Assembly (NCBI GenBank): GCA_905221615.1
Contig: CAJNDT010006001.1
Location: forward strand, 322,501-386,500
DNA from: Symbiodinium sp. CCMP2592
Taxonomy: Eukaryota > Sar > Dinophyceae > Suessiales > Symbiodiniaceae
Reading direction: 5' to 3'
Length of the DNA stretch: 64,000 nt
Positions 17,901 through 27,600 of this stretch are shown here, one piece after another. The notes below the pieces were generated by a model. The model was not told the DNA's origin. It did not search any database and saw nothing but the letters and a program-made list of their open reading frames with translations. The position numbers were made by a program, and so were the translations under genes. Each line of letters starts with the position of its first letter. Position 1 is the stretch's first letter.

Positions 17901-19741
17901 AGTGTTCAGCCTGCCAGGAACATGTGAGAGCTCCTTCAAGAGCGAAGATTTCTGGTTTAAGATCAGAGACTTTCGGTGATCTCACCTTCGTAGATCACGG
18001 TGAGCTTCCAATTCCCGGCAAGGATAGTCGCTTAGTATTTCTTATTCTCTATGATGGAGCAACAAACTTGTTGACTGCCGAAGTAGTCCAGGATAAAGAA
18101 GAACATACCACAATGTCGATTATGAATGACTACTTTGAGAAATTTCAGATCAACCCAAAGGTTGTAGTTGGAGATCAAGCATTCATGACTCCAAAAATGG
18201 AGGCCTATTACAATCGGCAGAATATCAAGCCTGTAGCAACAGGACCTGGAACACCATGGCCCAACAGGGCCGAAGCTGCTGTAAGATTACTGAAGCATCA
18301 GATTAAGCTCATACTTCAGATCCTGAAGGATGGTGACCCACAGTATAACGGAATCACCATGAAGTATGGTAACCTCGTTCGCCAAGCATGTTTGGCAAGA
18401 AACTCTTCGATTACCTACGGAGGAGTTACTCCTTTAGAAATGGCCTTTGGAAGGCGTCCTCGAGATGTTATAACACCAGAGAACGCTGATCCCAATCAGT
18501 TGACAGGTAATCCAACTGATACGGAAGTCACTGCGAGAGCCATTAAGGAGCTTGCCAACAGGGCTTACCAAGAGGCACGCCAATCTGATGATCTGCGTAG
18601 AGATCTTGCAGCCAGACTGTCAATGACCCAAGGACCTTTCTCTTTGGGAGATAAGGTTTTCTACTGGTCAGAAGATAAGTCTAAGATTGGATCCACTGGG
18701 TCCAAACATGGATCTTGGCTAAAAGGAAAGGTGATCTCCGAACTCGGAGGATCCATGGTAGGTGTGGATCTTGGAACACGCATCGTCCGCGTCAATATCT
18801 CAAAACTGAGGAAAAATTATGACATAACATCTGATGTGGAGATTCCTCTCGCGCCTGATGAGGAAACTCTGACGTCAGAAGGTTCTGACCACGCAAGTTG
18901 CATGGTCACCTTCGATGCTTCCCTGCAGTCGACAGACCTAACGATTCCACATCAAGAGTGTCACTGGCAGGTCACCAGCACTGGGAAGATTGACTTCCTA
19001 GAACTCTACGGCGGATCTCCCCGCATGAGTCACAAGGCTGCCCTGTCAGGTCTTCGAGTAGGTCAGCCAGTCGATTTGCGTAGCGGTCTAGATCTTGAGC
19101 AACCGCAAGGTCGCTCCAATCTTCTTAGGATCATCAAGGAACAAGAACCTACTATTATTGTTATGTCACCGGACCATTCTCAGTGGTCTAGCTGGTACTC
19201 ACAGTGGAAGAAAGGCTCTGCCAAGAGACTTTCTGTTTTAAAATTCTGTGAATCGGTCGCAGACCACCAAATGAAGCTCGGACGTTACTTTGTTCTTGAG
19301 AACCCATACTACAGCAGGCTCTGGTCTTCACCAGAAGCAAAACGCCTGTTTTCTAATCATAAGATCAGCTATGAGGTCTGTAACCTACAGGCCTATGGCA
19401 TGAAAGATCCAACAGGATACTATGAATCGAAATCCTCGATTTTTATGCACAACTTGCCACCGCAAGTTTTAATTCCTCTCCAGAGGCATTCTGCCAAAAC
19501 GAAATCTCCAACATCTCCACCAGGAGACGAAAAGGGTATTCAAGGCTACGGTCTTAAAACGAAACTCGCACAAGTGTATCCTTATGAATTCTGTGAGACC
19601 TTTGCCTCGTGTTTGGCAAGATTCCTGAAACGAGATGCGTATGCATCTCATCTGTCTTTAGTCACAGACATACTAGAATACTCTGGAGATGAATGCCTCC
19701 AGGGACTTTCGGAACTTCTTGATCAGGAGTATTCACTTTGA
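14987..19741 (+). CDS. gag-pol: E1 gag-protease-integrase part of the copia polyprotein
   Basis: 1584 codons from the first ATG after the leader. Residues 1-300 are a helical Gag-like region. About 412-455 is a Gly/Lys-rich basic linker (GKGKGK type), probably the nucleic-acid-binding part, as no CCHC knuckle is seen there. D591-S-G is the aspartic protease motif. C753-x2-C-x6-H-x5-C769 is a zinc-finger-like motif. H938/H941/H943 with C973-x2-C976 form the GAG-pre-integrase HHCC region. D1003, D1063 and E1096 fit the integrase DDE triad. About 1335-1500 is a Rossmann-like, methyltransferase-resembling segment. It ends in ..YSL because a base is missing (CTT-TGA) where E2 and E3 read through into the RT frame. 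Confidence 0.9.
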   Translation: MSSSHSEADGSSQSSGGYENEETSQGPATYVAQSYATSDRMLASLGITPKIAPAYDGTTSWFEYEQLIDDWCDITTLDDTKRGPSLKTRLSGLAAVQKESLNRERLAAPDGVDYFKKKMRPFFVKGEQYVFLWRFLGLFKAWKGNQDFVTWIAKFEIVLQRVRNSWMDLLPEIVLEDAHPDFMQAVQADQTFMRLQDATERDTYAARFFETWNKERLDNHRRAFPLNDNLLALLFLVQSDLNEMQRERLVTALTNQGYRIETYTYPIVRQTMFDQFSTTRTGLQDPNIRHTSHKKDRHGRRDQRRKRGGRNFLILDQGEYDGVDGFWLQDEDTLEEGFLAAEDEEAVFWTVDDHEAFVARRFKKGRRPRMRPGSPGRAKGGKRKGRGRFRSYRGKGRANQAEHDPTDSSYFGKGKGKEKGKGGKGKGKGKDKGDKGSSFKGTKSKGKGKDTAKSASLQGDQTGSPQAYESSTAPSWDSWYEDSYYTDSSWNYAAYDDQTSYTYYASQASRRKTRRKKRRNQAGSSGRGTDPSAHQEPVYNSSVSYVPQVFEPSEGQGVETATAVFPLQHTVLSALTERINLDKSPTFVILDSGCTRAMGSRYAVNRLIKAVKQHAPGMIDFTFSPSNTKFSFADSETALIKERVTLWFNTTPRRDTTIEVLDQGRVPILFSIEQMRNLRMTLECSPTADLATCEAFGLYKTPLPISTNNHLVLDLLGFTSTRKYLPKSGTSFSATETALGANKPYVRIPEGRCPACAGQKKAHTYLKGCDKAPEGAADPPPKRISGKKKPLPSDPAESSAKKLDPPEPSGDVPEPSGPSEPSSGSRDKPAESSASHEPPEEERLEVPPAKIKTPKGLKNLLKKSRKYAVKSPVEEKSKVPGADDGTEVRPLESREYPAPGTDSPTGEEIVAEPSPSLPIALRRIHEKLKDPVELYKLHLKHRHMSTDQFKRRTKALQIPKEIYELYDQLVKKCSACQEHVRAPSRAKISGLRSETFGDLTFVDHGELPIPGKDSRLVFLILYDGATNLLTAEVVQDKEEHTTMSIMNDYFEKFQINPKVVVGDQAFMTPKMEAYYNRQNIKPVATGPGTPWPNRAEAAVRLLKHQIKLILQILKDGDPQYNGITMKYGNLVRQACLARNSSITYGGVTPLEMAFGRRPRDVITPENADPNQLTGNPTDTEVTARAIKELANRAYQEARQSDDLRRDLAARLSMTQGPFSLGDKVFYWSEDKSKIGSTGSKHGSWLKGKVISELGGSMVGVDLGTRIVRVNISKLRKNYDITSDVEIPLAPDEETLTSEGSDHASCMVTFDASLQSTDLTIPHQECHWQVTSTGKIDFLELYGGSPRMSHKAALSGLRVGQPVDLRSGLDLEQPQGRSNLLRIIKEQEPTIIVMSPDHSQWSSWYSQWKKGSAKRLSVLKFCESVADHQMKLGRYFVLENPYYSRLWSSPEAKRLFSNHKISYEVCNLQAYGMKDPTGYYESKSSIFMHNLPPQVLIPLQRHSAKTKSPTSPPGDEKGIQGYGLKTKLAQVYPYEFCETFASCLARFLKRDAYASHLSLVTDILEYSGDECLQGLSELLDQEYSL
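18989..19490 (+). other. Methyltransferase-like Rossmann segment between integrase and RT
   Basis: Codons about 1335-1500 read I-D-F-L-E-L-Y-G-G-S-P-R-M-S, then a V-D-L-R-S-G-L-D-L block, then I-I-V-M-S-P-D-H-S-Q-W-S. This follows the order of C5-cytosine-methyltransferase/SAM-binding folds (glycine loop, acidic second strand, P-x motif). The catalytic Cys expected after Pro is replaced by Asp1396, so methylation of cytosine by the classical mechanism is unlikely. It may be a decayed or re-purposed binding domain. Conserved in E2 and E3. The assignment is inference from motif order. Confidence 0.5.
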
Positions 19742-22700
19742 CAACAAATCCTCTCAAGGATTCAAAACTCCTGCAAGATCCGAAAATCAGATCACTTGTT
19801 GCTAGAGTAAATTCTTTATCGAGTAAAACTGAATTACCATTGCATCATTCCAAACCATCACCGTCCCTTGATGCCTTGGTGTCAGACATTACTCGCCTTA
19901 GATCAAGACTCTTACCAGGGTCTGGTTTCGAACAGTGTACTCTATACAGAGGTACATTTGGAACAGTTAAAGCACTCACCAGTGTAACTGATGGCGTTCT
20001 TGTCTTCTGGAACAAGAAGAAGCCCAATTCGACTATGACGTGTTGCTTGCCGCACCAGGTTTCCTGGAACAAGGTACACCCATCAACCTTCTCGGGGGTG
20101 CTATTCCAGATGACAGGCGGCAAGACTTCACCGTCCGTGCGAACACCGCCGGATGTAATCATGTCGGACGAAGAGGTTTCGCCGTCAGACCCGTCGGAAC
20201 CAATGAGCACTAATCGCTCACGGATCACATCTGACGATGTTTCTATGCCGGAACCAGATCAGCCGATGCCTCCCGGCACGCCGCCGTCGCGTCCTCCTCC
20301 TCCCATACCTCCACCGCGACTACCGGCCGTTTCCTCCGATGAGCCCGTGGCTCCTGCTCGGGCTAAGCCTCGCGTGCATCCGCCTCCTCGCGTTCCGTCT
20401 CCTCGGCGTCTGGGGGGTGATGTGTCGCCAAGGTCTTCATCGGAAAGGAAAGTTTCGCCGCACAAACAGAAATCACCTTCACAGGTGCCGACACCAAAAC
20501 CTAAACCGAAGGCACATCCACAGGGACCCATTCTTCCGTTACAACAAGATGAAGAAGACACTGAAGAAGAACTGGTCCCAGACGACCCCGGACAACCGTC
20601 CGCTCCTCCTCACACTTCTGGTTCACCAGAACCGGAGAGCGATGCCGAGTCAGAAAACACAAGGTATTACTCTGATGAGGAAGGTGACTTGGTCGTAGAT
20701 GAGAAGGACTGGGTCCTTCTCACAGAAGAACAGAAACTGTGTAGTAACACAGGTTCTTTCTCCATGCCTCGGTACATGCATGGCGGACCCGTAGACATCA
20801 GAGAGGTAACATCAAGAGTGAGGTCAGACCGAACACGGTATAAACCCACTAAAAGGTTTCGATCTGACATCCGTGAAGAGTATGATCTTCTCACGGAAGA
20901 GGACAAGGCCTTATCTCTAAGTTCCCCCAGGAACTCAGCGAATTTAACCCAGAAGGCACAGCGGAAGGAGGCAACCGCCAAGGAAAAGCGTGAGATGAAG
21001 AAACAGTTTGATGAAGCGAAAGCAGCAGAATATCAGAGCTGGCTAGACAATGATGTCTTTGAGCTCGTTGATACACGGAAACTCGGAAACATCCGAAATT
21101 ATGTCACTGGTCGATGGGTCCTGACTCTAAAAAGAGACAAGGACGGAAACTTCCTTAAGTGCAAGGCCCGATGGGTCCTGAGAGGTTTCCAGGATCGACA
21201 GAAGGACATTCAGCAAACTGATAGTCCTGCTGCGAGTCGCCCAGGTTTCCGCTTAGCGATTCAACTAGCAGCTAACAAGCTGTGGAATCTGACACACATC
21301 GACTTAAAGACTGCTTTCCTGCAGGGTGAAGCCTATGATGAGTCGAGAGACATAATCTGTCAGATTCCTCCTGAAGCAGGTTATCCTTCCTACATTGCAG
21401 CGAGGATGAAGAAACCCGCTTATGGACTTAACGATGCACCTCGAAGATGGTGGAACATCGTTGATAAGGCACTCCTGTCTTATGGCCTGGTGCCAACCCG
21501 TGCGGATCGCTGTACATATGTTCTGTATGGTAAGAAGTCTGCAACAGCAGATGCTGAGCTCAAGAAGTCTCAGCCAAAGACCATGGAATCAGCGATTGAC
21601 TATCTCCTAGATCCCATAGCAGGCAACAATGCCAAGGGTAGACAGGTACATGGAGTAGTCTGTTTGCATGTAGATGACCTGTGCATGGCCGGTGATGACA
21701 CCTTTCGTAAGGCCGTGATTGAATCGATCAAAAAGGAATTTGCAGTAGGTTCTGAAGACACGAATGATATCATGTTTGTAGGACAGAGATTAGTCTGGAA
21801 GGATGCTACAGCATCAGTGCCAGCACATATCTCAGTAAATCAGAACCTAGCTGTTGAAGCTCTAGAAGAAATTGTTTTTGACAAGAAGCTCAACAATGAG
21901 CAACAATGCACACCACAGCAGCACACTGCTTATAGAAGTGTTTTAGGACAGATCAACTGGCTACAAAGCCGGACTCAAGCTCACATCTGTTATCGCTTCA
22001 GTCGGTGTGCGAGCAAGGCTGCCAAGCCTACTATCGGTGATATTCGAGAATTGAACAAGCTTGTTAGGATTTTGAAGTCTACCGAAGTAGAATTGCGTTT
22101 TTGGCCGCTGAAGGGAAATCTCAGAATCCTCGGTTACCCTGATGCTTCCTACAGGAACAATGATGACAAATCATCTCAGAGAGCACATGTTATTTTCCTT
22201 GCTGAAGATCGAAATCCAAAGCTAAAAGGAATGAAACAATCAGCAGCAGCTGCTTCTTCCAAGAAGAACGATTTCTCTGAATCCTCTATTAAGGAAACAT
22301 CCTCGAGAGGTAGCCTGGTGGATTATGAGTCTCACAAGATTACGACAACCACAATGTCCACAACAGTGGCAGAGCTTAACGCACTGATGCGTTGCTTTGG
22401 TACCTGCCTGTTCCTCAAGGGACTTTGGGCAGATCTCTCATCAGAGACCGTACCTATACATATCAGAACAGATGCGAACAATCTTGTGACAACAGCAGGC
22501 ACGACACACCTTCCAGAGCAAAAGGAAACTCACCATCTTATACAGATGCTTCGTAAGGAATCCAACTCTGGATCTCTAGATGACCTAGCTCATGTAAGCT
22601 CGAAGTACTGCCTAGCTGATGCATTAACAAAGCATTCGGCACAACCTGATGAGCTTATCAAGGCTCTGGAAACAGGAAACTTACCAGAAACAGACATTCA

Positions 22701-22854
22701 TCCACCCTTCCGTGAACTCCTTCAACATAAAGCTTTCACTGTTCGGTGGATCATAGACAACCTTAAGAATGCCGCTACAGCGGTAGCCTTCCTTGGAATT
22801 GATGTCTCAACAGAGATTTACCGATTATTTTACTGCCAAGGAACATGGTGGTAG
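19738..22854 (+). CDS. gag-pol: E1 reverse transcriptase-RNase H part of the polyprotein
   Basis: In E2 and E3 this continues the gag frame. In E1 a 1-nt deletion near 19738 puts it in another frame, with no ATG at the junction. Numbered from 19738, residues about 130-330 are a Pro/Ser/Glu-rich linker. Reverse transcriptase (RVT_2 type) spans about 437-700 with D522 (HIDLKTAF) and the HVDD box D646-D647. RNase H follows with D802, E879, D912 and D961. These catalytic residues are all present, so the enzyme module itself looks intact. Stop at 22852-22854. Confidence 0.9.
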   Translation: MTTNPLKDSKLLQDPKIRSLVARVNSLSSKTELPLHHSKPSPSLDALVSDITRLRSRLLPGSGFEQCTLYRGTFGTVKALTSVTDGVLVFWNKKKPNSTMTCCLPHQVSWNKVHPSTFSGVLFQMTGGKTSPSVRTPPDVIMSDEEVSPSDPSEPMSTNRSRITSDDVSMPEPDQPMPPGTPPSRPPPPIPPPRLPAVSSDEPVAPARAKPRVHPPPRVPSPRRLGGDVSPRSSSERKVSPHKQKSPSQVPTPKPKPKAHPQGPILPLQQDEEDTEEELVPDDPGQPSAPPHTSGSPEPESDAESENTRYYSDEEGDLVVDEKDWVLLTEEQKLCSNTGSFSMPRYMHGGPVDIREVTSRVRSDRTRYKPTKRFRSDIREEYDLLTEEDKALSLSSPRNSANLTQKAQRKEATAKEKREMKKQFDEAKAAEYQSWLDNDVFELVDTRKLGNIRNYVTGRWVLTLKRDKDGNFLKCKARWVLRGFQDRQKDIQQTDSPAASRPGFRLAIQLAANKLWNLTHIDLKTAFLQGEAYDESRDIICQIPPEAGYPSYIAARMKKPAYGLNDAPRRWWNIVDKALLSYGLVPTRADRCTYVLYGKKSATADAELKKSQPKTMESAIDYLLDPIAGNNAKGRQVHGVVCLHVDDLCMAGDDTFRKAVIESIKKEFAVGSEDTNDIMFVGQRLVWKDATASVPAHISVNQNLAVEALEEIVFDKKLNNEQQCTPQQHTAYRSVLGQINWLQSRTQAHICYRFSRCASKAAKPTIGDIRELNKLVRILKSTEVELRFWPLKGNLRILGYPDASYRNNDDKSSQRAHVIFLAEDRNPKLKGMKQSAAAASSKKNDFSESSIKETSSRGSLVDYESHKITTTTMSTTVAELNALMRCFGTCLFLKGLWADLSSETVPIHIRTDANNLVTTAGTTHLPEQKETHHLIQMLRKESNSGSLDDLAHVSSKYCLADALTKHSAQPDELIKALETGNLPETDIHPPFRELLQHKAFTVRWIIDNLKNAATAVAFLGIDVSTEIYRLFYCQGTWW

Positions 22855-23077
22855 TCTTGTTTGCTGGTAGCACAACCATGTGCTGGATTTTCTATTTAGA
22901 CTGTTTTTCGTCTAAAAGAAAATTTGTGTCTGCAAGCTGCGTTTTCATCAAGATCGGACATGTTCATGAGAACTATATGTTCTGTATCATCCGCAGCCGC
23001 TTTCAGCCTCGAGCCTCACAGCAATCAGCTTTTGAGCTAACCAAGCATTCCTGATCCTGTTTGGTCATCGTGCCGTA
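22855..23077 (+). promoter_or_regulatory. Spacer with hairpin and internal polypurine-like motif
   Basis: TTTAGAC (22895-22901) pairs perfectly with GTCTAAA (22910-22916). The overlapping 20-mer TAAAAGAAAATTTGTGTCTG (22913-22932) recurs with one mismatch two bases before the 3' LTR (30285-30304). This is the arrangement expected of a central plus a 3' polypurine tract, as known for Ty1. It could alternatively be a processing or trans-splicing signal for ORF3. Confidence 0.5.
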
Positions 23078-24601
23078 ATGAGCACACGATCAAACTTCCG
23101 TAGCCGTGATGGACACGCCCTACCAAGGGCAGTACAGGCGTACCATGAGCGACATCCACACATGGATAGCTCTTACCCCGAGTCTCGTCGGGACGCATCA
23201 CGTCGACACACCGAACACGGTGGACACCGATTTCACAAACGTGAGAAAAATAACGAGCCTCCATACATTTACATGGGTCACCAACAGGTGTTCAATCCGC
23301 GTCCAAGAGATCTTGCTGACCTGATCTTACGATGTGGCCATGCGAGTCGAGCAAGGCTCACTCCAATCTCCAGACATGGAGTCAGGCTCTACGAAGGAGT
23401 CCTTCAAGGACCATGGGACAACAGTCCCCTTTTATACTGGGATAACAACGTGGGTAATCACGCTCGTGATCCACGCCAGTTTTGTACGATGCTTGCACAT
23501 CACCTTCAGACTGGCCTCCCACAGGAGGTAAAACAATGTGTGAGTCTTGATGCATCTGGAGAATATGACTATTCCTCCTCAGTGCCAAGACTGACAGAGG
23601 TAACAGGTCTCTCACCAGAGATGTGCTTCCACATTCTTTCCAAGACCAACAAGTCGGAAGGTGGTTGGCACACTCAACAAGACACCTTCAGAACCAGCGC
23701 CAAGATCTCTTTGCTGGCCAACACAATTATCTTCTGGACATGTCCAAGTTGGCCGATGCAGAGCTCGCACAATATTCACCACAAGAGATCGCGCTTGGTG
23801 TCCTCCTTAACACTAAGTCCAGGTTCGTGGTCACTATGGTTTATGACCAAGATGGCAAGGCCGAAACAACAATTGCCGCCGTTACCATCCCACAGGATGC
23901 AAATGTGCTGACCATGACCAAACTTTTCCTCTCGGCAGTGGGAGGACACGGTTCACGACGAACTCTACCAAGAGCTGAAGAACCAGATCCTGAAGAAGAG
24001 AGGCCAAGGTCACACATGACCATCTCAGACTTCATGGCAACGGGGAGCAATCCTGTGCAGTCCCATGCACAGCGTCTCTCCACTAACGCGCCAAGGCCCG
24101 TAGGCATGGAAGATTTTGTTCGACAGAACAACCCTTGTTACATCATGCATGCCACGGACTTACAGGCATTATCCTCAATCCTGAGGCATGGTCTGGTACC
24201 ATCAAACCTCCTATCGCAGGTGGTTACCTCACCAGGTCTTCAAGCTCTCGTGAATGAAAACAGTCGTTCCAACAGGGACACTGTTCAGTTTTCAACGCTA
24301 AACCTGGCGAATCCTAATCCGACTTTGCTGCGTGCCAACAAGGCACTGCTTCTAGTATTCGACGCAAATAACGTAGTGAACGAAGTCACAAACATGTGGC
24401 AGTCGCAAGCAGGGATGTTTGCTACACCAGATGTAGTGCATGCCCGTACTCTTAGCGCCGTATTTGCACCCTCTGAAACACTCTGGGTATCATCGCAATA
24501 CGATGAGCTCAAGAGCATCGGACCATGGTGGGCAGACCACTGCTCCGAACAAATGCCGTCAGCGACTTACGAGTCGAAGAAATGGTGCTCAAATTACGGC
24601 A
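23078..24601 (+). CDS. E1 ORF3, N-terminal part with Tpt1/KptA-like domain (frameshifted)
   Basis: ATG at 23078 is the first in the frame and is kept in all copies. The frame runs to about 23654, where a G is missing (CAACAAGTCGG versus CAACAAGGTCGG in E2/E3). It continues in a second frame to about 24601, where an A is missing (GGCAAGAG versus GGCAAAGAG in E3). The first 60 codons are basic. A segment reading L-N-T-K-S-R-F (about 23810) and then M-H-A-T-D-L-Q-A-L-S-S-I-L-R-H-G-L-V-P (24145-24201) followed by L-L-L-V-F-D-A resembles the two lobes of RNA 2'-phosphotransferase (Tpt1/KptA). That enzyme moves the 2'-phosphate of a spliced tRNA onto NAD. Function here is inferred. Confidence 0.7.
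23730..24510 (+). other. Tpt1/KptA-like (ART-fold) domain of ORF3
   Basis: Family pattern: an N-lobe with LL..t.e.i..v...K.RF, then a C-lobe with H-G-T..SI...GL, a ..LL.iDa strand and a late G..f...-V.. segment. Here: S-P-Q-E-I-A-L-G-V-L-L-N-T-K-S-R-F, H-A-T-D-L-Q-A-L-S-S-I-L-R-H-G-L, A-L-L-L-V-F-D-A-N, and G-M-F-A-T-P-D-V-V. The His of HxT is kept and the Gly is replaced by Ala. Another ADP-ribosyltransferase-fold family is possible. A profile search would decide. Confidence 0.5.
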
Positions 24602-27600
24602 AGAGATCGAATCGACACTTCGCAAGATGTCAAGGCGAAATCTGCCTCCAGAGCCTCCCAAGGCTAGATCTTCTCACAAGAAGTCTTTCTCTCTGCCAAA
24701 TACAGAGGCTGACACAGCTCCAAACCTGGAGCAAACCGCTTCTGCAGGTGAAGTACCTCCGAAAACGGAGACTACTGCAAAGGAGATCCATCCGAGATCC
24801 AAGCTCGCCCGGCAGGCCGAGGCCGACAAGGATCCGGACAGTCTTATGGGACAGCTCTGGAACTCCGACGGCACCAGAAGCGCCACTGAAGTTCTTAAGA
24901 TAACGACAGGTCACAAACCTCCAGAACCTGTCCAGGATACTTCTGCCAATGTAGTTCCTCCCAAGGAAGAATCTTCTGGAACAGAGACGGAACCTGAGGA
25001 ACCAGATCCTAACCAGGATTGTGACGAAGAATCAGACGTTGAGTCGGCATCAAGCGAAAAGAGCGAGAAGAGCGAAAAGAGCTCAAAATCTTCGTCATCC
25101 TCAGAACTCCGAGTTGATGTTAATCCGTCTCACAAGACGAACTCTGCACCTGCAGCGTCAGAGGAGAAGAAAGAATCTCCCACGGAAGAGATCACAGAGA
25201 AACTTGAGAAGGTCAAACTTGACCAACCAAAGCCTGAAACAGAATATGTTCAGAGCTCAGACGAAGAGCCAAGAAAACCAAAATCTCCTAAAAAGGAGAA
25301 GGAAAAATTCCTAGTTCTCTTCGATCCTGAAACAGAAACCTATTATCGAGTCAACAGAAGCAAGCTCAACCTCGAATACGAGGAGCCTGCTGATGAGGAA
25401 GACCTCGTAAGAGAACATGAGCGCATCAGCGCTCGAATTCGAGAAAATACCAAGCACCGAATCTCGAAGTCACCGTCTAACCCGGCTATGCAACAGGAAA
25501 TGCAAGAGAGAATCTGGGTTAGTCGATGGAATCGAAAAATCCGAAGTCCACTCATGATCAAAGATTCTGAGGCTCCTGACGAAGAGGAGTGGGACAGACC
25601 CAGAGAGTCGGCATCTTCCTCCTCTGCACCTCCTAACAAGGAGAGATTTGTAGGAGTACGCAGGACAGCCATGAGCCTTAACCAAAGGATACGAATGTTG
25701 CCTCGACCAGACAATCCTCTCTGCGATCTCTGCAAACAGCCTACAGGCTATTTTTGCTATTCCTGTGGAACGATTGTATGTGCAGACTGTCGACTTACCC
25801 CACAGGGTAAACAACGGATGTGCGAGTGCGTCTTGCCAATCGATTGCCTTGAGACCTCCAAAGTGAGAGCAGGAATGACCTCAGAAGAGCGTCAGTTTTT
25901 ATACGAGGCCATCCTCACACATGAGGACGTAGATTTGGCAGTCCAGAAAATCAACATGTATTGCGAACACGCAAGAAGTCTGTTCGAAAAGGACCATCCA
26001 GGCGTTGATCCATGCAGCCTTGATGATATTAGGAACAATCCTCCGAATACGTATGACAGCTCCACAGAGGCTCCAACCCTGGAGGAATATAAGAGCATTA
26101 ACAAGAGTCACATCAATATCAAGGACTCTAGAACAAGCCACCCGGCTTCTTTTCTCTCTCTTACTGGCTACGAAGACAAACTGGTGCTCGACGCACATTA
26201 CGAGATAGTTCGCAATAGGATGGCCGGTGTTAACGAGAAGAGAGAATACATTGAAGGCTCAAACCCAGACAGCGTATCGCTAAACCTAGTGGTATTCAAC
26301 TGGGGAAATATGGATCGAGCGCCGGTGCCCGCAGGGAATCCCAAAAAGAAGCTCAAACCTGAGAAGGGATTCGATTATCACCCTCTTATTGACATGTGCT
26401 TCAACAATTCAGCTCATATTACCCTCGTACTCGAGGCAGGAGCACTTGCGTCAGAGTATTCAATCGCAACCATGCGACAACATGAATACAGGGGGATGCT
26501 AATCCATTCTCCTCCCAAGGAGCCTGAGGCACCCTCAATGTATATTGGAGTCAAGGGTGACCCAACAACAGACATCGCTCTCGTCCACCACTTTTACCGT
26601 CATCGAACAATGAAGCCTAAGAATGGTGGTCCCAAGAAGCGACTGTGGGCATGCCACGGTGCGGTATGCCGCCTCACCTTTGGGTACCACAGTACCATAC
26701 CAGAGGCAAAAGAATGGGTCCACCCATATTCTGGCCAAAGGATGACGAGAGACGAGTTCATGCAGATTATCGGATATGACCCACTCAAGGGCAAAAATCC
26801 TGACAAGGATGGACCCACTGATGGCTCTTACCTCTCACCAGAGGCGTGCCTGACACTGTCGAACCTCGACCCCTCGCCGGTTCTCTGTGAATGGAACGGC
26901 CATGTCGAGGGTGATGAGCCACCAGAGGAAGACTTTGAGTCATACGCAGAGATCTTCTCACAAGAAGCATCGAACGATCTTGACGAGATGTGGTGTACAA
27001 AAGGGCCTTACAAGGTCATCACCATCGCGATCGTCCATTTCAACTCATTCATGACTCATAAGGAAGAACAGAGACGCGAACTGGTGAACGCGTTCCTCAA
27101 CGAGATTCTCCCTTTTAAACCGGATGTAATAGCGGGAGATCTCAATAATATTGCGTCGAGGCTCACCTTAAAAGGTGGAGACGTTCACCCGCGAAACAGT
27201 TTGTTTTCTCTATACCTGGAGAAGAAACTTGCAGCATTCAACAAAATAGCAGGAAGGCACTCACAAGTGCGACATCTTTGCTTGAACAACTCCGACCAGC
27301 ACAGACTGGCACGTGCAGATCGTCTACCGGCGGACCCGGCGAAGAAAGTTGCTGACCTTGACTGTATCAACAGTTATATCCTTGACTGGAGTAAAACGCC
27401 GCACACGGCGTCACCTAGTCCAAGAGAGGTCACACCTGCCGCTGAAAGAACATACTGGGAACGAATCTCAGATATGTGGCAGGACACGAACAACAACAGG
27501 GATATTGATATCCGTCTGTTTGTTTCAGTCAAGCAGTACTATTCAACTTTTTCTAACCTTGACCTATGGTTGAGTCCCTCTGACAAAGATTGGCACAGCC

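Noticed and set aside
19733-19745. Programmed frameshift between gag and pol in E1
   Set aside because: E2 and E3 have one more base and read straight through, so E1 simply lacks a base (mutation or sequencing error).
23090-23107. CCGTAGCC match to the start of the dinoflagellate spliced leader
   Set aside because: Only about 8-9 bases match, there is no GGCTCAAG end, and it lies inside the ORF3 coding start.
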